Shown here: in pieces, positions 8,360 to 17,096 of the stretch
Numbering within the stretch: the first letter of the stretch is position 1
Layout of the letters: the number at the start of each line of letters is the position of its first letter
Virus record (IMG/VR): IMGVR_UViG_3300042397_001844
Coordinates: 1 to 64,000 of that record
Strand: one strand, 5' to 3'
DNA from: a virus
Length of the DNA: 64,000 nucleotides
The notes under the pieces: generated by a model
What the model was told of the DNA's origin: nothing
The model's database searches: none
Seen by the model: only the letters and a program-made list of their open reading frames with translations
Made by a program: the position numbers and the translations under genes

Positions 8360-9472
8360 TTATAAACAACTAAGTGTTCCATATTCTATTACTACCACAT
8401 CAGATGAAGTAAATGTTACGTTACTAAATGTATATGTACCACTTCCACCAACATATAAAGTTTCGATATCTATACTATTGACGGTTAAAGTCATACATTT
8501 AGCTGTGGTTACACCGGACAACTCAACATAAATTGGTCCATTAGTTATAGTAGCACCCCCACCACTTGCGTTTTGACCTATTGTGATTGGAAACGCTCCA
8601 ATATCAAAGAAATAAAAATATGCACCACCAGTAGTATTTACATCTTCTATTTGTCCATCCGATGCCGTATTTGTTACCGTAAAGCTTCCTCCTGGTGCTG
8701 CAGTTGTAGTTGTTGTAGTTGTTGTAGTTGTACTTGTTGTTGGTGGTTGCGTTGTCGATGTTGATGTACTTGTAGTTGATGTTGGTGGTTGCGTTGTCGA
8801 TGTTGATGTACTTGTAGTTGTTGTATATACCATTACCGCAGTACCTCCATTATAATTACAATTAACAGCCGCTGTGGTTGTTGATGTAGTTGATGTTGAT
8901 GTAGATGTAGTCGATGTAGTTGAAGTCGATGTTGTAGTTGTTGTATTTGTACAATTAACCGCAGTACTTTTTGTAGTCGATGCTCCACTACTATCTCTTA
9001 AAATTATAAACCAAGTTCCGTTAAATACACCAGTAAAACTATATGTACTAGCTCCACTCAATGCTATTGGTGTTGCCGATAATGCTGAACCTGCGGAATT
9101 ACCTATTGCTACACTCGTATATGTACCATTACCACCACTAAATCCATTGACAATTATTTTACCAGTACCATTAGTTCCACTACCCTCACAAGAAGGAGTT
9201 AGTGTAAAATCAACAGGAGGTATTGTTGTTGATGTCGTTGTAGTTTCTCCAATCAAATAACATCCAGTACAATCATCATTACAATATCCAATTATAGATA
9301 CCGTTGCTGCTGCGGATGCTGATACAGTATTGTTTTGTGCTTGGAAATCAATAGAAAGTAATCCATTGTGTAGGTATTGCGTAGGACCATAATAACCCTC
9401 ACACTCAATCCAGTCCACTTTTGAAAATGAACCCGCTGGTACTGCAACTCTATAAAGATTTATATTAGCCAT
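8360..9472 (-). CDS. Modular Thr/Ser-rich fibre or surface protein (second copy type)
   Basis: 370 residues. The N-terminal domain (1-72, with CNDDCTGC) is followed by a short Thr tract and a beta-rich module at about 86-175 with GGNGTYTSVAIGNSAG. Thr/Ser tracts lie at about 176-202 and 217-260 (including two STSTSTTQPP repeats), and a C-terminal beta domain at about 261-370. The architecture parallels the 590-residue protein 25 nt downstream and the linker of the subtilase, so the three probably act together. It shows no enzymatic motif, signal peptide or membrane helix. The likely role is a tail-associated adhesin or decoration protein; the Thr/Ser tracts could be glycan acceptors. Confidence 0.7.
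   Translation of the reverse strand: MANINLYRVAVPAGSFSKVDWIECEGYYGPTQYLHNGLLSIDFQAQNNTVSASAAATVSIIGYCNDDCTGCYLIGETTTTSTTIPPVDFTLTPSCEGSGTNGTGKIIVNGFSGGNGTYTSVAIGNSAGSALSATPIALSGASTYSFTGVFNGTWFIILRDSSGASTTKSTAVNCTNTTTTTSTSTTSTTSTSTSTTSTTTAAVNCNYNGGTAVMVYTTTTSTSTSTTQPPTSTTSTSTSTTQPPTTSTTTTTTTTTTAAPGGSFTVTNTASDGQIEDVNTTGGAYFYFFDIGAFPITIGQNASGGGATITNGPIYVELSGVTTAKCMTLTVNSIDIETLYVGGSGTYTFSNVTFTSSDVVVIEYGTLSCL
8693..8824 (-). repeat. Thr/Ser/Gln/Pro linker with tandem TTQPP units
   Basis: Encodes residues about 217-260. A 45-nt unit containing GGTGGTTGCGTTGTCGATG is duplicated in tandem (around 8741-8825), giving two STSTSTTQPPT peptides followed by poly-Thr and AAP. Confidence 0.85.
8867..8947 (-). 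repeat. Thr/Ser-rich linker of the 370-aa protein
   Basis: Encodes residues about 176-202, mostly Thr and Ser ending in AA. It is similar in codon pattern to the tracts in the neighbouring gene and in the subtilase. Confidence 0.8.
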
Positions 9473-9519
9473 TGATTAATTAAATAGTGTCAATTACTAA
9501 TAAGTATCTATCCTTTAAA

Positions 9520-9762
9520 TTATGTGGTTACTAAAGAAGCTTGATATGCTGCTATCACTTCTTCTGTCCAAACTGCATTTGCGATAGCTTGAACTTTTGG
9601 GTCTTCGTTTACAATATTATCACCAGGTGCTAATACATGTCTATGAAATGTTCTTGCAATTTCAGTACCATCTTTTTCAATGATATTTGCAGTACGAACT
9701 TGGATGTGATTTGATTGTACAAGTTCTACTAAGTCTACGATTTGTTTTTCTATTAATGCCAT
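9520..9762 (-). CDS. Small conserved-type phage protein, function unknown
   Basis: 80 residues, soluble, beginning MALIEKQIVDLVELVQSN. It contains an Ile-Glu-Lys-Asp-Gly-Thr-Glu segment then RTFHRHVLAPGD and a C-terminal helix. I do not recognise a named family. It lies between the repeat-rich tail-fibre gene (18 nt away) and the Thr-rich fibre genes, all co-directional, so a structural-accessory or fibre-assembly role is plausible. No catalytic motif is visible. Confidence 0.6.
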   Translation of the reverse strand: MALIEKQIVDLVELVQSNHIQVRTANIIEKDGTEIARTFHRHVLAPGDNIVNEDPKVQAIANAVWTEEVIAAYQASLVTT

Positions 9763-9780
9763 TTTATATTAATTTTATGT

Positions 9781-12700
9781 TTATACGAAATATGTTAGTG
9801 TAGCTCTTATCACATTTCTATTACCCGTTACATCTGCCATATCATCTGTCTTAACCGCAACCGGGTCAGTTCCAGCACCAGTTGCGCCAGAATCTCTATA
9901 AAGAAGAATTTCAGTTACGTTTGGTTGGATAACACCATATTTTGGCGGGTTTGTACTCCACCTAGAAGAATCTCCTATAACTAATGCGTTTGTAGCTTGA
10001 GCTGTAGAATTTGATGTAAATGGAAGTCCGCCTATTTTAAGGTTTTCAGAACCAACTACAGTAATATCTTCCGTCATTAAACAAATTGTAACAGTTACCA
10101 AACGACCAACTTTAGTGTACCACCCAAATTGATTACCATAAGTAACAACAGTTAAATTCGTTCCAGTATATGTTGGTGTAAATGTTCCTTCTTCGTAATC
10201 ATTTAATAATTCGGAACCTGTTGTACCACTACCATTTGATGTTGCCGAGAAGTCTATACCTTTACCAGATGTACCCATTACTAAGTTACCGGCTTTGATA
10301 TTAACATCACCAGCAGCTGTCATAGATACTCTTGTAGTAGTTGATGGCAACGTTGCATTATCAGCTGATACTTGTACGTCCAATGTTCCCCAACCCTCAT
10401 AGTTTGGAATCAATCTCCAGTTTCTAGCACCTCCGTTAGCCTGTGCTAATTGTGTAAAGTTTAGAGTTGGTGAATCACCATTTGAGATGATTGAAATACC
10501 ACTAGCTCCAACAGAATTAACCGCCAAAGAGCCACTTATACTTTGATTACCTTTAAATATAGAATCACCATTAGTTACTAAAGACCTTTGTACAATTAAT
10601 TTACCTATATTAGCATCAGCAATTCCATCAACAAGAGAAACTTCTGAAATAGTTAATGTTATAGTTCCAGTTGTTGGGTATCCGGCAAAACCTATGTGAG
10701 TTGCGGATGCAGATGCTGTGAAGGTTACAGTATTATATACACCATTCGTTACTGATGGTAATGTTAATGTTTGAACTGTATTGGTTGCAAAGTTAGTACC
10801 ATTTGATGTTATTATATTTCCTAATGTACCATTCGTTTCAACTGATTTAAAAAATAATGTATAGGTATTTCCACTTACTATCGTTGCTGGAAAATACCCA
10901 TATCCTTGGTCTACTGCATCCACTCCAGTAAATGAAGTTGTAGTTCCAGTAAAACTACCATCAAATCCTCTATTACCACCACCAGTTCCATTAACAGCCG
11001 TTCCTAATTGTACGGATTTTAAGGTGCTACCAGTATTTGATATTGCTTTAATATCACCACTTATAGTTTGTGTACCATAAAATGTATTTGCCGATGCCGT
11101 TTCAGCGAACTTATAATAGTTTGTTATTTGTTGTGAAGATGATACAATTGCTGCTCCTTTTAAAGATGCCGTATATGCTTCAATACCACCTATCTCAGCT
11201 TTGATTGATGCGGTTTCAGCGTACAATTGATAAAGTTGTGCATCAGTTGCGTATGTTGAATCTAATGCCGCGGTAAACGCCATCAAACCATTTGTTATTC
11301 CAATAAGAGAACCCGTAGTTAATTCAATAGAACGAGTTGCCTGATATAGTTGGAATAATTGTACATCAGTTGCGTATGTCGAATCTAATGCTGCCGTAAA
11401 TGCCATCAATCCGTTTGTGATTCCTATTAGAGAACCAGTAGATGTATATAGATTAGAGTTTAATGCGAATACATCATAATTTTGAACCTGCGTTGATGAT
11501 GATACAATTGCTGCTGCTTTTAAAGATGCAGTATAAGATTCTATTCCAGCTACTTCCGCTTTTATAGAACCTGTACCATTATATAAGTTAGAGTTTAATG
11601 CGAATACATCGTAGTTCTGAATTTGTGTTGATGATGATACAATTGCTTGTCCTTTTAAAGATGCAGTATATGCTTCAATACCATCAACTTCACCTCTTAA
11701 ACCAGTATTCAAAGAAGTATTAGATGCCGTATATGCCATTAAACCATTTGTCACACCTATCATTGAACCACTATGTAATTCTAATGAACGAGTTGATTGA
11801 TATAATTGATAAAGTTGTGCATCAGTTGCGTATGTATTATCTAAAGCCGCAGTGAATGCCATCAAACCATTAGTTATTCCTATTAAAGAACCAGTTACAG
11901 TTGAGAGTGTTAAGTTTCTACTATCTTGCGATGCGGTAAATTGTTGTAAAGATGCGGTAGCTACATGTAATGATTGTGTTGTCTGATGTACTCTAGCTAA
12001 TGTATCTCTTACCGATGATGTATATGTACTAATTCCAACAATATGAGAATCAACCGATGCCGTATAAATTGAGTTACCTAAGTTTACTGCTAATTGAGAT
12101 GAAGTAAATGCACTAATACCAACAATATGTGCATCAGTTGAAGATGTATATTGTGATATTGTAAAGTTTCTACTATCTTGTGATGCGGTAAATGCGTTTA
12201 AAGATGCCGTAGCTACATGTAATGATTGAGTAGTTTGATATACTCTAGCCAACTCACTATTAGTACCAGCTACGAATGCAGTAATTGTTGTTGAATTGGA
12301 ACTACTAAATATAGTATTATAGCTTGAATTAGAACTACTGAATGTTGTATTGTAGCTTGAATTGGAACTACTTAATGCGGTTACATATGTTGCGTTTGAA
12401 CTACTAAATATAGTATTATAGCTTGAATTTGAACTACTTAATGCGGTTACATATGCTGCGTTTGAACTACTGAATGTGGTATTGTAGCTTGAATTGGAAC
12501 TACTAAATGTAGTGTTATATGTGGAATTTGATGAACTAAAGTTTGTAAATACCGTTGAGTTTGATGAACTATATAGTGTATAATCTTGTCCATTTATAAA
12601 TACCGAACCAGTAAAATTAGATGAACCTGTAAATTGTTGTTTGTCTATAAGTTCATTACCAAAAATGTTACCGCCCTCCGAATATATTATACTTGCGGTT

Positions 12701-12969
12701 TCATATGTAGCTACTAACTCATTTACTGTTAATTTTCCAGTAATAGTAACATTGTTATTAATAGTTTGAGGACCTGTAAATACGTTACCAGCAGAACCCG
12801 TATGTGCGTTGTATGCATTTACAAATACGCTAAAATTTTCTACACTAATTTGGTTGGTAGTTCCTTGCAGTCCACCCCCAATAACGATTGGTAATACACT
12901 CCCTCCTGCTACTTGTGAGCCGGATACCCTATTGACTAAAGGTAATTCTGATATCTTTTTGGTTGCCAT
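9781..12969 (-). CDS. Large repeat-rich tail-fibre or tail-spike protein
   Basis: 1062 residues. The N-terminus KKISELPLVNRVSGSQV is a typical phage fibre attachment start. Residues 134-232 are nine 11-residue repeats of SSSNSSYNTTF type. Longer repeats follow: SLIGITNGLMAFTAALD in several copies between about 360 and 575, and AYTASLKGxAIVSSSTQ at about 433, 479 and 599. A beta-sandwich-like region near 690-780 resembles a carbohydrate-binding module. The C-terminal part LLNDYEEGTFTPTYTG...YTKVGRLVTV is widespread at the C-termini of phage tail fibres. The role is probably host receptor binding. A module is shared with the collagen-like fibre at 36387-38468. Confidence 0.85.
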   Translation of the reverse strand: MATKKISELPLVNRVSGSQVAGGSVLPIVIGGGLQGTTNQISVENFSVFVNAYNAHTGSAGNVFTGPQTINNNVTITGKLTVNELVATYETASIIYSEGGNIFGNELIDKQQFTGSSNFTGSVFINGQDYTLYSSSNSTVFTNFSSSNSTYNTTFSSSNSSYNTTFSSSNAAYVTALSSSNSSYNTIFSSSNATYVTALSSSNSSYNTTFSSSNSSYNTIFSSSNSTTITAFVAGTNSELARVYQTTQSLHVATASLNAFTASQDSRNFTISQYTSSTDAHIVGISAFTSSQLAVNLGNSIYTASVDSHIVGISTYTSSVRDTLARVHQTTQSLHVATASLQQFTASQDSRNLTLSTVTGSLIGITNGLMAFTAALDNTYATDAQLYQLYQSTRSLELHSGSMIGVTNGLMAYTASNTSLNTGLRGEVDGIEAYTASLKGQAIVSSSTQIQNYDVFALNSNLYNGTGSIKAEVAGIESYTASLKAAAIVSSSTQVQNYDVFALNSNLYTSTGSLIGITNGLMAFTAALDSTYATDVQLFQLYQATRSIELTTGSLIGITNGLMAFTAALDSTYATDAQLYQLYAETASIKAEIGGIEAYTASLKGAAIVSSSQQITNYYKFAETASANTFYGTQTISGDIKAISNTGSTLKSVQLGTAVNGTGGGNRGFDGSFTGTTTSFTGVDAVDQGYGYFPATIVSGNTYTLFFKSVETNGTLGNIITSNGTNFATNTVQTLTLPSVTNGVYNTVTFTASASATHIGFAGYPTTGTITLTISEVSLVDGIADANIGKLIVQRSLVTNGDSIFKGNQSISGSLAVNSVGASGISIISNGDSPTLNFTQLAQANGGARNWRLIPNYEGWGTLDVQVSADNATLPSTTTRVSMTAAGDVNIKAGNLVMGTSGKGIDFSATSNGSGTTGSELLNDYEEGTFTPTYTGTNLTVVTYGNQFGWYTKVGRLVTVTICLMTEDITVVGSENLKIGGLPFTSNSTAQATNALVIGDSSRWSTNPPKYGVIQPNVTEILLYRDSGATGAGTDPVAVKTDDMADVTGNRNVIRATLTYFV
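12274..12570 (-). repeat. Nine tandem 33-bp repeats in the tail-fibre gene
   Basis: Codons for residues 134-232 form nine consecutive 11-residue units of pattern SSSN(S/A)xYxTxF or SSSNxxYVTAL. The nucleotide repeats are nearly identical in places (GAACTACTAAATATAGTATT on the plus strand). Units of this type are expected to form a trimeric fibre shaft, and the copy number is likely to vary by recombination. Confidence 0.9.
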
Positions 12970-12971
12970 TC

Positions 12972-12992
12972 TTAAATATATTTATACACGTT
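12972..12992 (-). promoter_or_regulatory. Possible late-promoter-like TATAAATA element upstream of tail-fibre gene
   Basis: On the minus strand, TATAAATA ends about 12 nt upstream of the fibre start codon. This is identical to the T4 late promoter core. The region has no TTTG-N20-TAnnTTTG early-type promoter. In an AT-rich genome an exact 8-mer can occur by chance, and other late-type genes lack it, so this is only a candidate. Confidence 0.2.
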
Positions 12993-13044
12993 GGTATTCA
13001 ACTCCTATAAATATTGAAAAAATGAAATAAACTACTACTACAAG

Positions 13045-13575
13045 TTAGAAGTGTTTAACTTGTTGTATTTTTTGCTTAATATTTGGATAATCTTTCAATC
13101 TCTTTCTAACTGCAGCTATATTCTTTTCTGAATCATCTACGAAGAAAACATCATCATACCCCTCTTTTACTCTATCCTCAATCCAATCTGCTTTCTTTTC
13201 AGGATTATTATCACCCAATGCAATTACCTTCACACCACCTATCCCCAAATCCTTAATGAATTGAGATACGGGCCTTTCAGCTGCTCTAGCCGTTAAGATA
13301 TAAACTTCTCTACTTCCACCACTATTAACCATTCTTCTCAATAATTCAACATATCCTTTTATAAGTTCGGGTCTTGTCACTTGCTGAAAATCTTTGAAAT
13401 CGAATTCATCACCATCTCTAGCATCATACTTTGCGTATTGACCAGGCGATAGTTTTGATTTCATTCCGTTTCTATGTGTAACATATATGAATGAGTTTGT
13501 TTTAACTAACGTATCATCAAAATCAAAAATACGCAGTTTTTTACTTTCTACAAACAATGTTCTTGCTATTGGCAT
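13045..13575 (-). CDS. HAD-superfamily phosphatase-like protein
   Basis: 176 residues. RIFDFDDTLVKT carries HAD motif I with Asp18 and Asp20. YILTARAAERP is motif II (Thr). Later Lys and VFFVDDSEKN (motif IV, DD) complete the fold. The small cap and the ILTAR form resemble phage HAD nucleotidases or polynucleotide-kinase 3'-phosphatase domains; the substrate is unknown. It lies 1 nt from the coiled-coil membrane gene upstream and precedes the tail-fibre gene. It could trim 3'-phosphates or act on nucleotides or sugar phosphates. Confidence 0.75.
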   Translation of the reverse strand: MPIARTLFVESKKLRIFDFDDTLVKTNSFIYVTHRNGMKSKLSPGQYAKYDARDGDEFDFKDFQQVTRPELIKGYVELLRRMVNSGGSREVYILTARAAERPVSQFIKDLGIGGVKVIALGDNNPEKKADWIEDRVKEGYDDVFFVDDSEKNIAAVRKRLKDYPNIKQKIQQVKHF

Positions 13576-13576
13576 C

Positions 13577-13891
13577 CTATCCGTTTATTTGTCTCTTAGT
13601 CTTTGGGAGTGCTTTTTCTAACTTATCGTTCTCTTTTGTAAGGAATTCAACTTTAACACCCAATGCTGCCACTTCTTTTGTAAGTTCTAACACCATAGTA
13701 CGAAGTTCATCTTTCTCTTTTGAACTATTTTCTAATAAGGCTTCTAATTTAGAGATACGGTCTTTACAATCGTGTCTGATAAACTCATCATCTCTTTCTT
13801 TATTTAGTGCTCTCTTTTCATAATATCTCCAAGCACCCGTTCCACCCAATACGGTGATAGCTGTGATTAATACTGAATACATATTTTCCAT
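13577..13891 (-). CDS. Membrane-anchored coiled-coil protein (spanin-like or holin-like)
   Basis: 104 residues if translated from the ATG at 13891; a TTG three codons upstream is possible but overlaps the preceding stop codon at 13894. Residues about 5-20 (MYSVLITAITVLGGTGAWRYY) form one N-terminal membrane helix. The rest is a charged coiled coil (LEALLENSSKEKDELRTMVLELTKEVAAL) ending in a basic tail. This topology fits an inner-membrane spanin or a small membrane organiser. No o-spanin-type lipoprotein partner was seen. The stop codon of the upstream membrane protein is 2 nt before this start, so the two are probably co-translated. Confidence 0.6.
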   Translation of the reverse strand: MENMYSVLITAITVLGGTGAWRYYEKRALNKERDDEFIRHDCKDRISKLEALLENSSKEKDELRTMVLELTKEVAALGVKVEFLTKENDKLEKALPKTKRQING

Positions 13892-13893
13892 AC

Positions 13894-14931
13894 TTAACAA
13901 GTTTTACATTCTTTTATTGGTTCTTCTTCCGTTTGAGGTAACGCTGCAGCTACATGCTCCACTCCTTTATCATCAACGTATTCGTTTTTTGGTTTTTGTG
14001 TCATTCTAGCTGCTACCAATGAGATAACTGCAATTGTGAAAAATATAAAGAAAGCATACATTCCTAATTTACCATATATAGAACCTTCAGCTTGCCCAGC
14101 CCTTCCCAAATCTTGCATTACTTTCATTACTTCGGGTTCTGCTAATTTCTGAATTTCGGTGTAATACCATTTTGTGAATGATGAATCTAAATATTGTATC
14201 CAACCACCCATAGATACCAATGCGGTAATAATACTCAACATAGTAGCACCAGTTCCTAATTTAACTGCAATCTTATTAATTGTAGCTTTAAGGTCCTCAT
14301 CTAAATCGTTTTGTTGTAATAGTGCAGCTGTTGCTTTGTTCATAGCATCTTTACCATTGAAATCATCAGATGATGCTATGTTATCGATGTTGAGATGTGA
14401 TTTAGCTCTATCATATTTTATAGATGCCATCTTAATTGCCAAATTTCTAATCTTCTTTATAGAATCACCCAACCCTTCATTTAATGTAGATTCTTTTTTA
14501 ATACTATAATCTTTCTTTATATTAGAAAGTGTTTGTAATGCGTTTTTTAATCTATCTTGAAATAATTTCTTTTGTTCCGATGATTTAGTTGCCGATAGTT
14601 TATCTCTTAATGCTTTAATTCTATTATTAAGGTTTTGTATTCTTTCTCCAGCCGGAACTGCTGCTTCTTTTACTGATTCCAATTTCAACTTAAAATGGTC
14701 CATTACATCCCAAATTTCATTATATCCCATATCACCCAAGTCATCCAATATTTGATTTCTATTTGCATTTGTTTTGCCAGACACAAATATAGATACTGCC
14801 TTTTTAGTGCTATATGTACCTTTATCGTAGAATTTCATTATTTCCTTTACATGAATATCGTTTTTAGACATTTCATTCATAAAGTCTTCTCTTACTACTG
14901 AGCGGATTATTTCTTTAAGTTGCTTTTCCAT
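13894..14931 (-). CDS. Two-helix membrane protein of unknown function
   Basis: 345 residues. The N-terminus EKQLKEIIRSVVREDF is amphipathic. Residues about 95-140 are a coiled coil (LNNRIKALRDKLSATK). Two predicted membrane helices lie at about 226-246 (GTGATMLSIITALVSMGGW) and 290-309 (YAFFIFFTIAVISLVAA). A hydrophilic loop separates them and the cytoplasm-facing tail ends in CKTC. It is not a recognised family. Position before the HAD and fibre genes suggests a late gene, possibly involved in lysis timing or in a virion-membrane interaction. The gene starts with a clear ATG after a 36-nt AT-rich gap. Confidence 0.6.
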   Translation of the reverse strand: MEKQLKEIIRSVVREDFMNEMSKNDIHVKEIMKFYDKGTYSTKKAVSIFVSGKTNANRNQILDDLGDMGYNEIWDVMDHFKLKLESVKEAAVPAGERIQNLNNRIKALRDKLSATKSSEQKKLFQDRLKNALQTLSNIKKDYSIKKESTLNEGLGDSIKKIRNLAIKMASIKYDRAKSHLNIDNIASSDDFNGKDAMNKATAALLQQNDLDEDLKATINKIAVKLGTGATMLSIITALVSMGGWIQYLDSSFTKWYYTEIQKLAEPEVMKVMQDLGRAGQAEGSIYGKLGMYAFFIFFTIAVISLVAARMTQKPKNEYVDDKGVEHVAAALPQTEEEPIKECKTC

Positions 14932-14967
14932 TTATATATGTACCAATTTAGATATAAATATAAAGTT

Positions 14968-15864
14968 TTAAGGATTAGATTGTTTTTTAATCAATTCTTT
15001 GGCAAATTTGGTAACTTCTTCTTGTCCTAATGAATTAGCTTTATCATAAAACTCTTTTTTTCTATCAATCGGTTTAATTTTACCATCAAACGATGGGGTT
15101 CTATTTAAGTAATCTTCGGTAATATACACACCATCCATAACAAATTGCTTAATATCATAACCAATTTTTTTAGCTAATGTGGCTGCTGACATTCCATATG
15201 TATCTTCCGGCCCATATCCTCCAAATGATTCTGGGATTCCTACAAGTTCCCAAAATGATTTAGAATATAATGTATGCATACCACACCCAAATTTAATAGT
15301 ACGAACTTCTCTAGCATTAATTGCACCAATGGTTTGAGTATATGTACCTTCCATAACTTCTTTAGTATCTATTGCATAACCATATGGTTTATCAAAATAA
15401 TCAGAGTGACATAATTCATCCCAACTACTATCCCACCACTTTGCCAAAGATGGAGAAAGTATATAAGTACCATCTAATTGATATGATATATTTAATTGAT
15501 GTTTTAACATATGTTCATGAAACAAAATATCAGTATCACAAAATATGAATTGGTCATAATCCAATTTATAACTTTCTCTCTTTTGTTGAGTAGTTCCCCA
15601 ACAAGATGTATCCAATATTACTTCATTAATATTTTTTACACCATTAAATAATATTGCAAAACGAGATATAAAATGTCCGTTTTTCAATTCACTGTTTTCC
15701 CAATCGGTCAATTCTGGGTTTAGATTTAATGTTACTTTTAAGGTTACATCATCATTATCATCCAAATACATTAATGCTCTTTTCATTTGATGCATTAATC
15801 TTTCAAACATTTCAATCTCCGATGGCATAACGTGTATGCAAATAAGTGTTTTTTTCTTAGCCAT
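14968..15864 (-). CDS. Putative GT-A glycosyltransferase
   Basis: 298 residues. QFIFCDTDILF has a DxD metal-binding motif at 110-112. FGGYGPEDTYGMSA near residue 217 resembles the GYGxEDxD acceptor and base motif of GT7-type and chondroitin-polymerase-like galactosyltransferases. KTLICIHVMPSEIEMFERL at the start is a GT-A strand. Sugar specificity is unknown. The neighbouring GT2 gene overlaps it by 1 nt (TAATG junction), so the two are translated together. It is the last gene of the long glycan run that starts at 36228. Confidence 0.68.
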   Translation of the reverse strand: MAKKKTLICIHVMPSEIEMFERLMHQMKRALMYLDDNDDVTLKVTLNLNPELTDWENSELKNGHFISRFAILFNGVKNINEVILDTSCWGTTQQKRESYKLDYDQFIFCDTDILFHEHMLKHQLNISYQLDGTYILSPSLAKWWDSSWDELCHSDYFDKPYGYAIDTKEVMEGTYTQTIGAINAREVRTIKFGCGMHTLYSKSFWELVGIPESFGGYGPEDTYGMSAATLAKKIGYDIKQFVMDGVYITEDYLNRTPSFDGKIKPIDRKKEFYDKANSLGQEEVTKFAKELIKKQSNP

Positions 15865-17096
15865 TAAAATACATTTTTAAAGAATGGTATAACCATATCT
15901 TTTGTTCTTAAATTAAATATGTGTAGTTGGAATATATCCCATTCAAAGCTACCAACAGAATCGGTTTGCTGAATTATGAATGGTATATTCTTTATGAATG
16001 ATGTAAAGTTTTCGTTTGTCAGCTTAGAACCATCAAACATTATTTGCACATCACCTTTCATCTCATCGCCAATTTCATGTATCTTATCGGATAAATCAAA
16101 CATAGTTTCTTTTTGTTCGTTATCTACATAACTTTGATATTCACAATCAACATACAATCTATCACACCAAGATTCTAATACGCCCAATAGTTGCGGATGG
16201 CAATTATGAACCACAAATGTAGTATCATATCTATTAGGTACAATTGGCATCATTAATTCATCATGCAATACATCAGTATGCCATTTTCTCCACCACTCTT
16301 TAAATTTGTTTTGTCTTAATTCCAAATATTCTTTTGAATCTTTAGGTTTATACCAAATAGTTCCATCCGGTAATGGTATCTCTCTTTCAATTTCAATACC
16401 ATCTTTGAATCTGCTACCTCTACAAGTCATATGATATACAAATGCATCTCTACTTTGAATTAATTTATAATCACATAAATGGAATCTATTGAATATATCA
16501 GAATCTTCCAACTCCATAGGTGCGAACAATTTATCGTGGCCTCCCATAGTTCTGAAATCTTCTTTGTATAACATCCAAGGTGCGAAAATACCATTTGTAT
16601 TAGTATCTTTATTTTCGGCTTGCTTAACTTCTACAAACTTTTCAAACTCATCAAATTGTAATTGGAATTCTTCAGGCTCCATACCAAAGTTCTTTACATA
16701 CTTTTCAGGACCAGGCGGATGTAATGGTGGTTCGATACGAGTAGCACTTACTACCGATAATGGAGTTAAGTTCTTTAACATATTTGAAACGTAATCTTTT
16801 GTAACAACCATATCCGAATGTAGAATTGTTACAATTGGAGTTTCTGCTAAACTAATACCAATATCATATAGTACAGTATGACCTACTCTATCAGGTCCTT
16901 CGTTTCTGTATGTTTTTATATGTGGTTTGTTTAACGAGCTAATCCACTGCCAAGTTCCATCGTTTGAAGCATCATCTAATATTACAATTTGATGATAATT
17001 GCTATAATAGTTTTCGATACTATTAACGGCTTGTTGTAGATATTTTAAATTATTTCTACAAGGTATAATAAAAGTAACCGATTGGTAATGTGCCAT
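15864..17096 (-). CDS. Family 2 glycosyltransferase
   Basis: 410 residues. The N-terminal GT2 domain is clear: SVTFIIPCRNNLKYLQQAV, VILDDASNDGTW (Asp41-Asp42) and LHSDMVV (DxD-like at 92-94). GHDKLFAPMELEDSDIFNR near 190-210 gives the ED catalytic-base motif. The C-terminal 130 residues form a separate domain that may bind the acceptor. It transfers a sugar from an NDP-sugar in the cytoplasm; the donor is unknown. Start and stop overlap both neighbours by 1 nt, showing a tightly coupled operon. Confidence 0.82.
   Translation of the reverse strand: MAHYQSVTFIIPCRNNLKYLQQAVNSIENYYSNYHQIVILDDASNDGTWQWISSLNKPHIKTYRNEGPDRVGHTVLYDIGISLAETPIVTILHSDMVVTKDYVSNMLKNLTPLSVVSATRIEPPLHPPGPEKYVKNFGMEPEEFQLQFDEFEKFVEVKQAENKDTNTNGIFAPWMLYKEDFRTMGGHDKLFAPMELEDSDIFNRFHLCDYKLIQSRDAFVYHMTCRGSRFKDGIEIEREIPLPDGTIWYKPKDSKEYLELRQNKFKEWWRKWHTDVLHDELMMPIVPNRYDTTFVVHNCHPQLLGVLESWCDRLYVDCEYQSYVDNEQKETMFDLSDKIHEIGDEMKGDVQIMFDGSKLTNENFTSFIKNIPFIIQQTDSVGSFEWDIFQLHIFNLRTKDMVIPFFKNVF

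Noticed and set aside
9777-9808. TACGAAA-containing site between the 80-aa gene and the tail-fibre gene
   Set aside because: It has the TTTCG-TA pattern but no TTTG box 20 nt upstream, and it lies at the end of the fibre coding sequence.
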